A stretch of DNA of 64,000 nt from Paenibacillus sacheonensis (GCF_009909195.1 NZ_JAAAMU010000004.1:434001-498000); one strand, 5' to 3'. Counted from the first letter of the stretch, positions 24,755 through 33,999 are shown. A program made the numbers and translations. The notes: generated by a model from the letters alone, not told the origin.

Positions 24755-26011
24755 CTAATTGCCGGCAGCTTTCTCTTGCGGAGTCGGCATGACGTGGACG
24801 GTCTTCAGCTTGAGCAGCGGGACCAGAACCGCGGAGCCCGCGAGGACGAACGACCCGCCGAGAACGTAGACGGCGGCGAGCGAGAACGCGTCGCTAATGC
24901 CGCCGGCGAAGAGCATCATGACGACCATGGAGCCCGTAAAGAGCGGGCTCAATATGCCGTTCACCCTGCCCACGAACGAATCCTCCGTGTTCTTCATCAT
25001 CATCGTGTTGATGCCGATATTGATGCACGGGAATGCCAGTCCGCTTACGAACTGCAGTCCCAGCGTCAGCCCGTAGCTCGTGGACAAGCCCATGGCGATG
25101 ATCGTCAAGCTGACGATCACCATGCTGAACGTAAGCAGCTTTTGCGGCGATACTTTGCTCGCGAAGCCCATCGCCAGCACGCCTCCGGCAATCATGGCAA
25201 CGCCATTGATCAGCGAGAACCACTGCAGATCGGAATCCGGCCTTCCGAGCCGCTCCGTTATGAGGAAGATGCCCATCGGCTGGATCAGGCCAAAGCCGAG
25301 TCCCACGGCAAAGAAGCTGCCGCCGAGCTTGCGAAGGATCACGTTATTCCGAATATAGCGGAACCCCGCCTTCATGTCTGCCAGCACCTGCGTCGTCTGT
25401 TTCTCTTCTTGCTCCCGGCGATCGCGCGGAAGGAAAGAGAGCGATGCGGCCGATAGCAGGAAAGCGATGCCCATAATTCCGATGGACGTCTTGATTCCAT
25501 AGGTCTGGAAGACGAACATGCCGACGACAGGACCGAAAATCATGAAAACGGCGAACAGCGTTTGATAGACCGACATGCCCTTTTGCACCAGATGCTCGGG
25601 CACGTGCAGCTTGAACAGCTTCATGCCCGCAGGCTGAGAGAATTGCGATAGTATGGACGACACCAGCGTTGCGAAGAAGACGACCTTCCACGAGCCGTAC
25701 GTCAGGGCGACAAGAATCCCGAGAATGGAGCCCGCGCTCAGCAGGTCGCAGCCGACCATCGTTCGTTTCGGCCGCCAGCGATCCGCGAACGTGCCGCCGA
25801 TGAACGAGAAGATGAAGATGGGCGCATACTCCGCGACCGAGATGAGCGACACGGCGAACGCATTGTCGTGGGTCATTTCTTTGACATACAGCAAGATGGC
25901 GATATTGCGCACCCAGATCCCGATCTGCAGAAACAACGTGGACACCAGAATCGATTGCACGAACCGATTGGCGAGCAGGGAGGGGGCGGGGGCGGCTTGA
26001 TTGGACGACAT
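24755..26011 (-). CDS. MFS transporter (drug/efflux type)
   Basis: A 418-residue protein with twelve hydrophobic segments. The loop 2-3 motif GGTFADRWRPKRTMV is the MFS signature, and a central hydrophilic loop (PRDRREQEEKQTTQ) divides the two halves. It resembles macrolide-efflux-like MFS proteins with an N-terminal NRFVQSILVSTLFLQIG. ATG 26011 (MSSNQAAP) follows AAAGGGTGA; the open frame continues upstream but lacks an SD. Substrate unknown. Confidence 0.85.
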   Translation of the reverse strand: MSSNQAAPAPSLLANRFVQSILVSTLFLQIGIWVRNIAILLYVKEMTHDNAFAVSLISVAEYAPIFIFSFIGGTFADRWRPKRTMVGCDLLSAGSILGILVALTYGSWKVVFFATLVSSILSQFSQPAGMKLFKLHVPEHLVQKGMSVYQTLFAVFMIFGPVVGMFVFQTYGIKTSIGIMGIAFLLSAASLSFLPRDRREQEEKQTTQVLADMKAGFRYIRNNVILRKLGGSFFAVGLGFGLIQPMGIFLITERLGRPDSDLQWFSLINGVAMIAGGVLAMGFASKVSPQKLLTFSMVIVSLTIIAMGLSTSYGLTLGLQFVSGLAFPCINIGINTMMMKNTEDSFVGRVNGILSPLFTGSMVVMMLFAGGISDAFSLAAVYVLGGSFVLAGSAVLVPLLKLKTVHVMPTPQEKAAGN

Positions 26012-26451
26012 GCATATCACCCTTTCGATTATCCGGATTTCCTGTTCTCCTAGCATTGTATAAGACTTCCATAGCGTCGAATAGCTTCGCCGGAATGATC
26101 GTTACTCCGTCTTGGGACCGATTCATTGTCAATTATTGAAACATGGAACCTTGTATATAGTTCGCGTCCATGCCGCGCGCAAGCCTTCTTTTCATTTTTA
26201 CAGGCAGCATCCAATCATAAATCGCTTTCAACCCACATATGAAAAGATCCACGCGAGTTTCATAACGGGAGCGGTAGGATGTGCAATGCGCAAGCACCAG
26301 GAATTTGTTCCGCGGCGATCGGCGTTAGCACGCTGGCGAACTGGCGAGCCTCGCATGCGGAGGGATGCCAGACGGCCCTACTAAGACCAGGTTGCCGGTA
26401 GGAGGAATTTCCCATCCATCGGCAGTCTGTCTCATTTACGCGCCATGAACT
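26012..26451. other. Intergenic stretch between MFS and aldo/keto reductase genes
   Basis: About 440 bp with no supported gene. Frames at 26112-26384 (plus) and 26260-26511 (minus) have no SD and no protein-like character. It must hold the minus-strand MFS promoter. I looked for a MerR-type regulator matching the promoter at 26452 and found none. Confidence 0.5.
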
Positions 26452-26482
26452 TGACTTCGAGTGAACTCGAAGTGAGATAATA
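26452..26482 (+). promoter_or_regulatory. MerR-type promoter with perfect palindrome
   Basis: TTGACT (26452-26457), a 19-bp spacer and GATAAT (26477-26482). The spacer region carries a perfect inverted repeat with 9-bp arms, ACTTCGAGT-GA-ACTCGAAGT (26455-26474). A 19-bp spacer with a centred palindrome is the hallmark of promoters untwisted by MerR-family activators. Confidence 0.85.
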
Positions 26483-26566
26483 GCTGCGACTCGTACATAA
26501 ACCATCACCAAGTAGACAAGAACGATTGCGTAAGCAATAACGAAGAATCGGAAAGCAGGGAAGCAA

Positions 26567-27547
26567 ATGGACTACGTGAAGCTCGGAAATACCGGATTGG
26601 ACGTCTCTCGCCTCTGCCTGGGATGCATGAGCTACGGCGTTTCGGAACGTTGGACGCATCCGTGGGTGCTTAACGAAGAGAACAGTCGTCCCATGATTAA
26701 GCGCGCGCTCGAGCTCGGCATTAATTTTTTTGATACGGCCAATATCTACTCGGTCGGCTCCAGCGAAGAAATCGTCGGACGAGCATTGAAGGACTACGCC
26801 AACCGCGACGAAATCGTCATCGCCACGAAGGTTCATTTCCGCATGGAGCAAGGACCCAACGGTGCCGGATTGTCACGCAAAGCGATCATGAGCGAAATCG
26901 ATAAGAGCCTGAAGCGGCTGGGAACGGACTACGTGGATCTGTACCAGATTCACCGCTGGGATTACGGCACGCCGATCGAAGAGACGATGGAAGCCCTCCA
27001 TGACGTCGTGAAAGCTGGCAAAGTCCGGTACATCGGCGCTTCTGCGATGTACGCGTGGCAGTTCCTGAAGGCGCTGCATGTCGCGGAACGGCATGGATGG
27101 ACCCGGTTCGTCTCCATGCAGAATCACCTCAACCTCATCTATCGCGAAGAGGAGAGGGAGATGATGCCGCTCTGCAAGGAAGAGAAAATCGGCGTGATTC
27201 CGTACAGTCCGCTCGCCTCCGGCAGGTTGTGCCGCGATTCGTCCGAAACCACGTACCGTTCCCAGACCGACCAAGCGCAGAAGATGAAATACGATGCAAC
27301 CGCGGCCGCAGACCGCCTAATCGTAGATCGCGTTGCGGCCATCGCTGCGCAGCGCGGCGTTCCCCGCGTTCAAATCGCGCTGGCTTGGCTGCTGCAAAAG
27401 CCGCAAGTGGCTTCTCCCATTATCGGGGCCACGAATAACGTCCAGCTCGAAGAAGCGGTCGGCGCGCTTGCGATCGCGTTAACGCCGGATGAGATCCGAT
27501 CGCTTGAGGAGCTGTATGTGCCGCATCCGGTCGTCGGCGCAACGTAG
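26567..27547 (+). CDS. Aldo/keto reductase
   Basis: A 326-residue NADPH-dependent (beta/alpha)8 oxidoreductase. The catalytic tetrad can be placed: Asp in FFDTANIYS with its Tyr, Lys in VIATKVHF, His in YQIHRWD. The cofactor end has SPIIGATN. It is of the YajO/YhdN type that reduces aldehydes. GGGAAGCAA precedes ATG 26567. The MerR-type promoter upstream suggests induction by a reactive aldehyde or similar stress, as for B. subtilis AdhR targets; that parallel is inference. Confidence 0.9.
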   Translation: MDYVKLGNTGLDVSRLCLGCMSYGVSERWTHPWVLNEENSRPMIKRALELGINFFDTANIYSVGSSEEIVGRALKDYANRDEIVIATKVHFRMEQGPNGAGLSRKAIMSEIDKSLKRLGTDYVDLYQIHRWDYGTPIEETMEALHDVVKAGKVRYIGASAMYAWQFLKALHVAERHGWTRFVSMQNHLNLIYREEEREMMPLCKEEKIGVIPYSPLASGRLCRDSSETTYRSQTDQAQKMKYDATAAADRLIVDRVAAIAAQRGVPRVQIALAWLLQKPQVASPIIGATNNVQLEEAVGALAIALTPDEIRSLEELYVPHPVVGAT

Positions 27548-27590
27548 AACGCCGAGGATGACGAAAGTTGAATAGCTGCGCGAAGAGAGC

Positions 27591-27645
27591 CTGCGATGGC
27601 GAGATGATGCGAAGAAGCGATGACGCGATGGCGCGATGGCGGTTT
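27591..27645 (+). repeat. Degenerate short repeat (CGATGGCG/GATGATGCG)
   Basis: A run of loosely repeated GATGGCGAGATGATGCG and GCGATGGCG words after the aldo/keto reductase gene. It is low-complexity and non-coding. Confidence 0.5.
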
Positions 27646-27790
27646 GGTCAGACTGCATAGAACGCCTCTGAATTGGTTGGGGGTTTAGGTTCGGCGAACA
27701 GCGAGCGGCGGTAGCTGTCGATCATTCAACGTGACTGCAGACGGACTCCTAACGGCTGCCAGCGTCGTTATTCGGCTGAAAATACGTCTC

Positions 27791-27940
27791 GAGAAACGCT
27801 AACGTGCGTGACAGGCGTTAGTGATCGCAAACAAGCGATTTTGCAGGGGAAAACTTCGCCATAAGCCTCCTGACAACCGTTAGCGATCTAAAGTGGGCAT
27901 TTTGAGCAGATTAACCCCTGTCACAATCGTTAGCTATTCT
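27791..27940 (+). repeat. Dispersed intergenic repeat, two plus-oriented copies
   Basis: Two related units. The second (27867-27940) reads TGACAACCGTTAGCGATCTA, a GCATTTTGAGCA core, then ACCCCTGTCACAATCGTTAG. The first (27803-27866) is more divergent (GTGACAGGCGTTAGTGATCG, GCGATTTTGCAGGGG). The same unit recurs at 44117-44190 inverted and 44238-44310 direct, all between genes. No ORF or transposase is associated. The flanking spacer 27548-28133 holds no supported gene. Confidence 0.8.
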
Positions 27941-27950
27941 CGACATTCCG

Positions 27951-27976
27951 AAGAGACCGCGACGGCGGTCTCTTTT
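27951..27976 (+). terminator. Rho-independent terminator
   Basis: A 10-bp perfect stem AAGAGACCGC with GCGGTCTCTT around GACG, then TT. It is about 400 bp after the aldo/keto reductase stop and just past the repeat. Confidence 0.75.
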
Positions 27977-28133
27977 CTATGAGGCATGGAAAGAGATTAG
28001 GCATTGACTGCCTGCGATCGCCTGCTATATTTAGGAGAAAGAGATCCGCTGCTTGGATTTCATTCAACGGCGAAGAGAGTGCCGTGAATGCCGCGGCTTA
28101 TGGGGATCCACTAGCAAGCAGAGGAGCGACAGC

Positions 28134-28886
28134 ATGCAAAGCAGCTTGAAGCAAGACGGACAAGTACCGGACAGCCTTAAAGTCGTCTTCTTGGGCGACA
28201 GCATCACCGAGAACGGAACCTACATCACGATGATGCAGGACTATTTGACCCGGCAAATGCCTCATAAGCGGGTGGAGCTGATGAATCATGGTCTGAGCAG
28301 CGAAACGGTGTCCGGGCTTAGCGAACCGGATCACCCTTTTCCGCGTCCATGCGTATTGAACCGGGTGCGCCAAGCATTGGAGCAAAGCAAACCCGATTGG
28401 GTCGTTGCCTGTTACGGCATGAATGACGGCATCTATTATCCATTCTCTAATGAACGGTTCGATGCATACAAGCAAGGCATGCTGAAGCTTATTGAAACGA
28501 TCGGATCCTATGGTGCCAAGGTGATTGTCATGACGCCGCCGCCGTTTGATTCTCGATCGATTAGCTCGGACAAGCTGCTGCCGGACGGGAAGGAAAACTA
28601 CAGCTATATGGAGCCTTATCAAGATTATACGTCCGTCTTACGGCAGTATGGAACGTGGATCAAAGCCGAGCTCGTCGGAGCGGTCGATCAGGTGGTTGAC
28701 GTCTACGCGCCTTTGTCTGCGTTTATCGCCGAACGAAGGAATCAACAGCCTGACTTCGTATACGGGGACGGCATTCATCCGGACGGCGAAGGACATGGCG
28801 TCATGGCGAAGACGCTTTTGGAGGAATTGTTCGATTGCTCCTTCGAGGATAGACCGACGAATGAATACGAGAGAGACCGCGCATAA
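28134..28886 (+). CDS. SGNH/GDSL-family hydrolase (esterase)
   Basis: A 250-residue SGNH hydrolase. Block I is FLGDSITENG with the catalytic Ser, block III CYGMNDG with Asn, and block V DGIHPDGEGH with Asp and His. No signal peptide, so intracellular. Enzymes of this type often deacetylate sugars; the carbohydrate operon downstream supports that guess. ATG 28134 follows GAGGAGCGAC; the frame is open upstream to 28053 but without an SD. Its stop codon lies in the loop of a terminator hairpin. Confidence 0.85.
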   Translation: MQSSLKQDGQVPDSLKVVFLGDSITENGTYITMMQDYLTRQMPHKRVELMNHGLSSETVSGLSEPDHPFPRPCVLNRVRQALEQSKPDWVVACYGMNDGIYYPFSNERFDAYKQGMLKLIETIGSYGAKVIVMTPPPFDSRSISSDKLLPDGKENYSYMEPYQDYTSVLRQYGTWIKAELVGAVDQVVDVYAPLSAFIAERRNQQPDFVYGDGIHPDGEGHGVMAKTLLEELFDCSFEDRPTNEYERDRA

Positions 28887-28905
28887 GGGCGGTCTTTTTC
28901 TTTTT
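28874..28905 (+). terminator. Terminator overlapping the SGNH gene stop
   Basis: AGACCGC (28874-28880) pairs with GCGGTCT (28889-28895) and is followed by T-rich TTTTCTTTTTG. The TAA stop of the SGNH gene (28884-28886) is in the loop. Confidence 0.75.
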
Positions 28906-28927
28906 GTAAACATGGACACGATAAGCA

Positions 28928-28955
28928 TTGACACTTAAATATCATCTGATATATT
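28928..28955 (+). promoter_or_regulatory. Promoter with putative GntR operator for the sugar operon
   Basis: A perfect TTGACA (28928-28933), a 16-bp spacer and TATATT (28950-28955). An inverted repeat ATATCA-TC-TGATAT (28939-28952) overlaps the -10, well placed for repression by the GntR-family protein encoded in the operon. Confidence 0.6.
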
Positions 28956-28977
28956 AGAGGAGAAGAGTCACCAATCA

Positions 28978-29130
28978 TTCCCATCTGATTGCATCCAATC
29001 CCATCGCATTCAGTCCCATCTCATCTCGTTCCATTCCATCCAGTCTTATTCCATCCCGTCCATCCCGTCCATCCCGTCCAGTCCAACTCAACGCATCCAG
29101 TCGCATCGCATCCAGTCCTATCCCTAATTT
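28978..29130 (+). repeat. Low-complexity CCATC/CCAGTC-type tract in the operon leader
   Basis: About 150 bp of 5- and 10-base words (CCATC, CATTC, CCAGTC, and ATCCCGTCC three times in tandem at about 29054-29080). It lies between the promoter and the SD of the GH36-like gene. The frame through it stays open and would encode His-Pro-Val repeats, but nothing indicates translation. Confidence 0.75.
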
Positions 29131-29171
29131 TCCCCACCTTATTCCCATCTCTCAGAAAAGAGGCTATACAG

Positions 29172-31235
29172 ATGCTTCAAGTGACGATCAAGGAACATTC
29201 TCCATACCTCGTAACCGTGGAGCCGGACCGTGTTTATTCCGATCGGCCTTACCAATATTCAATAACGGCCGGCGTTAACGGCCAAGCGCCCGCGGCATTT
29301 GATTTGTCGCGCTTGGCATGGACGGTTCGAATTGGCGCGGCGGAAGGAAGAGGCAGCTTCGGCGATTCCGGCATCACGATTTTGCAAACGTTTACAAGCG
29401 ATGGCTTGGGCGTCGCGGAGCGTATCTCGATCACGAATACGAACGCGAGCGAAGTCGCGATCGACCAAGCGATGCTGGGGTTCACGGCAGCTTTGTCCGG
29501 CCGGGCGGCTTGGCGGCTAAGCGCGATTCCGTTCTTGATTGAGCTGGACGGCACCTGTCATGACTTTACGGTCGAACAGTTGTTGGCCGGGAAAGCGAAG
29601 AACAGCATGTACGTTGACGCTTCCAGAGAGATACTTCCTTTCGAAGAGATCGGTCTCCGTTCGGAGGCGTGGGCTTGGGGCGATGGCGACCGAGGGATCG
29701 TCGTGATCAAATACAACAACGAACAGATCGAATACGCCATGGCAAGAACGGATCTCGTCGATGGCGAAGGACTGCTGCGCTTCGGCGGAGCGGGACTCGC
29801 GCTGCTGGGCGAACCGTTCGGCGTCCGAAGGCTGGCGCCAGGACAAACGTTCCACTTCGGGCAGACGCACTATTATCCGTACGAAGGATCGATCCAGACG
29901 GCTTACGGGTTGTATCGTTCATTCCAAGAGTCCCGGGGGCATACGCACGGCGCGGATTACGATCCGCCGGTGAATTGGAACGAGCTGTACGACATCGGCT
30001 GGCATCACTCGGATGCGGAGCAGCTGAAGCTGCATTATCACAAGGAGGCCTTGCTGCGGGAGGCCGAGAAGGCGAAGGCATGCGGCTGCGAGCTGTTGTA
30101 TCTGGACCCCGGCTGGGAGGTCGCGGAAGGGCTCACGTTGTGGGACGACTCGCGGCTCGGCGCCGTGTCCGATCTGGTCCGCGAATTAAAGGACGATTAC
30201 GGCCTGGATCTCGGTTATCGGACGATTCTGCGCGCCTACAAGCCGCATTGGCCGGAACGTTATTTCGTCGAGCATTCGTACGGACCGATGCAGCCGGAGA
30301 AGATGGAACCCGTATGGGGCTATCATTTCTGGGAGATGTGCCTCTGCGATCCGCGATTCTATGAAGAGAAGCTGAATCGGATTCTCGCGATTTCCAAGCA
30401 GGGCATCCGCTTTATGATGTTCGACGAAATGGACTGGCGCGGTCCGTGCTATAACCCGAATCATGGACATCAGGTGCCATCGACGCCGCTCGATCACGTC
30501 GAAGCCGTCTACCGGCTGGCTCATGACGTGCGCGCCGCATGCCCGCAGGTGTTGACCGAGGTGCACGACCCCGTATCCCCGTGGGTAACCTCGCTCTACG
30601 TTCCGACGTATTTCCACCAAGGCGCTCCCGGAATCGGCAGCTACGACGAGAACTGGGGCTTCGAATACATGTGGAACTGCATCGAGGACTTGAAGACGGG
30701 CAAGGCGCTGGCGCTTTATTATTACAATCTGGGCTGCAGCATCCCGCTCTATCTGCACATCACGATGGCTGCCGACAATGACAACTCCGTATTCTTCTGG
30801 TGGTGCGCCTCGACGATTCGCCACCTCGGCATCGGCGGCAAGACCAGTCATCCGAGCGTGGAGATTGCAGGCGCGTTGGCGCCGTACGACAAGGAAGCGC
30901 GCTTCGCCAATTATTGCGGGCAAATGAGCGTCTATAAGCAGCTGAAGCCGTATTTCGTGCGCGGCGCGTTCCATGGCATCGCCGAGCATATCCATCTGCA
31001 CGCGCTCGCGGATGAAGCCGGCGGCGTCATTAACGTCTTTAATCTGACGGAAGAGGACACGGAGTTGACCTTTGACGTGCCTGTCGCGCTGCTCGGCGGC
31101 GAAAGTGCGCCGATGCCCGTATCCGGAGCGGAAGCGCATTGGCATTCGGACGGCGTTACGTTCAGCCTGCGCCTGGGCGCGATGTCGCCAGGCGTAATCG
31201 CAGTAGGGGAAGCGGCTGATCGTCTAACGAGATAA
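29172..31235 (+). CDS. Alpha-galactosidase-like (clan GH-D) glycoside hydrolase
   Basis: A 687-residue protein with the layout of GH36-type enzymes: an N-terminal beta-supersandwich to about residue 260, a TIM barrel (~275-590), and a C-terminal beta domain. Barrel motifs include LLYLDPGWEV (near 309) and MMFDEMDW (near 416), candidate catalytic acids at strand ends. No signal peptide, so it acts on imported oligosaccharide. ATG 29172 follows AAAGAGG; the open frame extending to 28989 runs through simple repeats and is rejected. It is first in an operon with GntR, SDR and Ldh2 genes. Substrate unknown. Confidence 0.6.
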   Translation: MLQVTIKEHSPYLVTVEPDRVYSDRPYQYSITAGVNGQAPAAFDLSRLAWTVRIGAAEGRGSFGDSGITILQTFTSDGLGVAERISITNTNASEVAIDQAMLGFTAALSGRAAWRLSAIPFLIELDGTCHDFTVEQLLAGKAKNSMYVDASREILPFEEIGLRSEAWAWGDGDRGIVVIKYNNEQIEYAMARTDLVDGEGLLRFGGAGLALLGEPFGVRRLAPGQTFHFGQTHYYPYEGSIQTAYGLYRSFQESRGHTHGADYDPPVNWNELYDIGWHHSDAEQLKLHYHKEALLREAEKAKACGCELLYLDPGWEVAEGLTLWDDSRLGAVSDLVRELKDDYGLDLGYRTILRAYKPHWPERYFVEHSYGPMQPEKMEPVWGYHFWEMCLCDPRFYEEKLNRILAISKQGIRFMMFDEMDWRGPCYNPNHGHQVPSTPLDHVEAVYRLAHDVRAACPQVLTEVHDPVSPWVTSLYVPTYFHQGAPGIGSYDENWGFEYMWNCIEDLKTGKALALYYYNLGCSIPLYLHITMAADNDNSVFFWWCASTIRHLGIGGKTSHPSVEIAGALAPYDKEARFANYCGQMSVYKQLKPYFVRGAFHGIAEHIHLHALADEAGGVINVFNLTEEDTELTFDVPVALLGGESAPMPVSGAEAHWHSDGVTFSLRLGAMSPGVIAVGEAADRLTR

Positions 31236-31248
31236 GTGGAGGTGCACC

Positions 31249-31947
31249 ATGACCGGCAAAAGCTTCGAATCGCTTAACAAGGCGGATCTGGAAGGCCAGC
31301 AGGACCGCAAGGAAGCAGTTTATCGAAAGTTGAAAGTGATGATGATGCGCAGGGAGTTTACGCCGAACGAACGGATCGACGCCGCGGATATCGCCGAGAA
31401 GCTCGGCGTCAGCCGCACGCCCGTTCGCGATGCGCTGAACATGCTGGATGCCGAAGGTTTCGTCACGACGGTGCCGCGGCAAGGGATTTACGTGAAAGGC
31501 GTCTATCGCGAGGATCTCATGCAAATCTTCGGCTATCGCGAAATGGTCGAGCTGTATGCGCTTGATGTCGGCTTCGAGGCGCTGAGCCGCGACTGGGCGC
31601 GGATCGCGGAGATCATTCGCGAATTCGACAGCCTGATCGGCCAAGAGAGCTGGGACGGATTCGAATTGATGGAAGCGGACATCAAGCTGCACAAGACGAT
31701 CGTCTCGTATGCCGGCAACAAGCTGATCGGCGATTCTTACGATAAGCTGAACGGCCATGTGCAGATGGCGCGCGCCTATTACTTGCAGGATTTGCATCGC
31801 ATGCGGCAGTCGCATGACGAGCACCAAGCTTTCCTCCAAGCGCTGAGGGACGGCGACAAGCCAGGCGCCATGCGGCTCCTGAAGCAGCATTTGGAGATGA
31901 CCCTCCATAATATCTTGAAACTCATCGAAATCTATAAAGTGTTCTGA
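31249..31947 (+). CDS. GntR-family (FadR-type) transcriptional regulator
   Basis: A 232-residue regulator. The winged HTH is N-terminal (DAADIAEKLGVSRTPVRDAL, about 44-63), followed by the all-helical FCD ligand domain with metal-binding-type residues in ELMEADIKLHKTIV and SHDEHQAFLQAL. FCD regulators sense sugar acids or other metabolites and usually repress their own operon. GTGGAGGTG precedes ATG 31249, 13 bp after the glycosidase gene. The inverted repeat at 28939-28952 is its likely operator. Confidence 0.9.
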   Translation: MTGKSFESLNKADLEGQQDRKEAVYRKLKVMMMRREFTPNERIDAADIAEKLGVSRTPVRDALNMLDAEGFVTTVPRQGIYVKGVYREDLMQIFGYREMVELYALDVGFEALSRDWARIAEIIREFDSLIGQESWDGFELMEADIKLHKTIVSYAGNKLIGDSYDKLNGHVQMARAYYLQDLHRMRQSHDEHQAFLQALRDGDKPGAMRLLKQHLEMTLHNILKLIEIYKVF

Positions 31948-31961
31948 TCGAGGAGGATCCT

Positions 31962-32747
31962 ATGGGCAAATTAACGGGCAAAACGGCGATCGTAACGGGC
32001 GGCGCGGCGGGCATCGGAGCGGCCATCGCCAACGTGTTCGCGCAGGAAGGCGCGTCGGTCTGCATCGCGGACAAGAACGAAGATGGCGGGCGAAGGGTCG
32101 TGCAGGCGATCGAAGCGATCGGCGCCAACGCGATATTCGTCCAGGCGGACGCCGGTTCCGTCTCGGACGTGAAGCGCTATATCGGCGAGACACGGGCTGC
32201 TTTCGGCGCGATTCATATTATGGTGAACAACGCGGCCGTCATTCATCAAGCGAACGTCGTCGATACGGACGAAGGAGACTGGGATCGCATCCTCCGCAAC
32301 AACCTGACCAGCGTATTCCTGGGCTGCAAATACGCGGCGCGTGAGATGATTATGCAGAACCAAGGCGGCCGAATCATCAACATCTCTTCGATTCACGCGA
32401 CGCTGTCCGAACCCGCATGCGGCGCGTACACGGCAGCGAAGGGCGGCGTCGAATCGTTTACCCGAACGCTGGCCACCGAAGTCGCGCCGCACAAGATCAC
32501 CGCGAATATTATCGCGCCTGGAGCCACGTATACCGAGCTTACGATCCCCATGTATACCCCGGCCGTGAAGGAAGCGCTGTTCAAGCGCGTTCCCCTCCAA
32601 GATATCGCGCAGCCGGAAGAAATCGCGCATGCGGCCTTATATCTCGCATCCGACGAGTCCAGGTATATGACGGGCTCCACGTTAACGATCGACGGCGGTT
32701 ACGTCATGGACGGCAGCCTGCCGAACGCCGCATATTGGGAATCCTAA
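31962..32747 (+). CDS. SDR-family oxidoreductase
   Basis: A 261-residue short-chain dehydrogenase with TGGAAGIG (about 12-19), NNAAVI, catalytic Ser in NISSIHA, the YTAAK pair and TIDGGY near the end. It lies between a GntR regulator and an Ldh2-type dehydrogenase, so it probably oxidises a sugar or hydroxy-acid intermediate of that pathway. GAGGAGGATCCT precedes the ATG. Confidence 0.88.
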   Translation: MGKLTGKTAIVTGGAAGIGAAIANVFAQEGASVCIADKNEDGGRRVVQAIEAIGANAIFVQADAGSVSDVKRYIGETRAAFGAIHIMVNNAAVIHQANVVDTDEGDWDRILRNNLTSVFLGCKYAAREMIMQNQGGRIINISSIHATLSEPACGAYTAAKGGVESFTRTLATEVAPHKITANIIAPGATYTELTIPMYTPAVKEALFKRVPLQDIAQPEEIAHAALYLASDESRYMTGSTLTIDGGYVMDGSLPNAAYWES

Positions 32748-32759
32748 AGGAGATGCCGC

Positions 32760-33773
32760 ATGCAGGAAGCGTTAGTTAAACACGCGCAGCTGCGCGAATG
32801 GTGCATACGGAAGTTCGTCGGCGCGGGCGTAAGCGAGCGGGATGCCGCGGTCGCGGCGGACGTGCTCGTCCACGCCAATCTTAGGGGCGTCGATTCGCAT
32901 GGCGTCATGCGCATGCCGCATTATATCGATACGATCGCCGCGAACGGACTCAACGTGAACCCGCATATGCGGATCCGGGATACCGGTCCGGTGACCGCGA
33001 TCGTCGACGGAGACGATGGACTCGGTCACGTCGTCGCGGAGAAAGCGATGTCCCATGCGATCGAAAAAGCGAAGCTGAACGGCGTCGGCGCGGTGAGCGC
33101 CGTGAACAGCAGCCACTGCGGCGCATTGTCCTACTTCGTGAACATGGCCGCGGATCAGGGGCTGATCGGCGTCATGATGACGAACACGGACAAGATGGTC
33201 GCGCCCTTCGGCGGCAGCGCCCCTTACTTCGGCACCAATCCGATGGCGTTCGCTTTCCCGGCAGGCGATCTTCCCCCGATTATCGTCGACATGGCCACGA
33301 GCTCGGTCGCGTACGGCAAAATATTGGACGCCATTCGCCAAGGCAAGCCGATACCGCCCGATTGGGCGGTCAACGAGGCGGGCGAACCGATAACCGACCC
33401 GGCGCTGTTCAGCGCGCTGCTCCCGTTCGGCGGGGCGAAAGGGTATGCGCTCGGCATGGTCGTCGATCTATTCTCGGGTATGCTGACAGGCTCGCCGGTC
33501 GGACCGTACGTCAGCCCCATGTACGCCGACGACCTGAGCGAGCGCCGCAAGCTCGGGCATTTCATGCTCGCGATCGATATCGGCAGATTTACGAATGCCG
33601 AGTCGTATGCGGCGAACATGAAGCGGATGGTGCAGGATCTCGGGGCGATGCCGCCCGCGCCGGGCTATGCGCAGGTGATGCTGCCGGGCGAACCGGAGAG
33701 ACGCAGAGCGCAAATTCGTCTTGCGGACGGGATTCCGTTAACGGAAGATTTGATCGATTATTTACGGCCTTGA
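32760..33773 (+). CDS. Ldh2/YlbC-type malate/L-lactate dehydrogenase family protein
   Basis: A 337-residue NAD(P)-dependent 2-hydroxyacid dehydrogenase of the malate/lactate/ureidoglycolate/2,3-diketogulonate reductase family. It has family motifs RGVDSHGVMRMP (with the catalytic His), SSHCGALSYF, MTNTDKMVAPFGG and FGTNPMAFA, plus GGAKGYALGMVVD. GGAGATGCCGC precedes the ATG at 32760. It is last of the four-gene operon and is followed by a terminator. The true substrate cannot be read from sequence. Confidence 0.9.
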   Translation: MQEALVKHAQLREWCIRKFVGAGVSERDAAVAADVLVHANLRGVDSHGVMRMPHYIDTIAANGLNVNPHMRIRDTGPVTAIVDGDDGLGHVVAEKAMSHAIEKAKLNGVGAVSAVNSSHCGALSYFVNMAADQGLIGVMMTNTDKMVAPFGGSAPYFGTNPMAFAFPAGDLPPIIVDMATSSVAYGKILDAIRQGKPIPPDWAVNEAGEPITDPALFSALLPFGGAKGYALGMVVDLFSGMLTGSPVGPYVSPMYADDLSERRKLGHFMLAIDIGRFTNAESYAANMKRMVQDLGAMPPAPGYAQVMLPGEPERRRAQIRLADGIPLTEDLIDYLRP

Positions 33774-33808
33774 TTAGACATGGATATCAGTCATAAATCC
33801 TGCGTTTC

Positions 33809-33854
33809 CACATCTTCGGGACCTCATGCAGCAGGAGGTCTCGAAGGTGTTTTC
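33809..33854 (+). terminator. Terminator of the sugar catabolic operon
   Basis: The stem CTTCGGGACCTC pairs with GAGGTCTCGAAG (one G-U pair), extended outward by CAC/GTG with a small bulge, then TTTTC. Confidence 0.7.
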
Positions 33855-33999
33855 GTTGATGCTTTCCTTTCCGTACGGACAAGCTTGCATGCCAATCGTC
33901 ACTTGAATTAGTTAAGCGCGGCTGTAATAGGTTATGATGGATGCATCCCTTACACATTCATACAGGGTAATTCCTGACCAGCAGAGAGGATGAGAAGCG

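Noticed and set aside
26112-26384. Plus-strand frame of 90 codons in the MFS/aldo-keto reductase spacer
   Set aside because: No SD and random-looking composition; also checked as a possible MerR remnant without finding an HTH.
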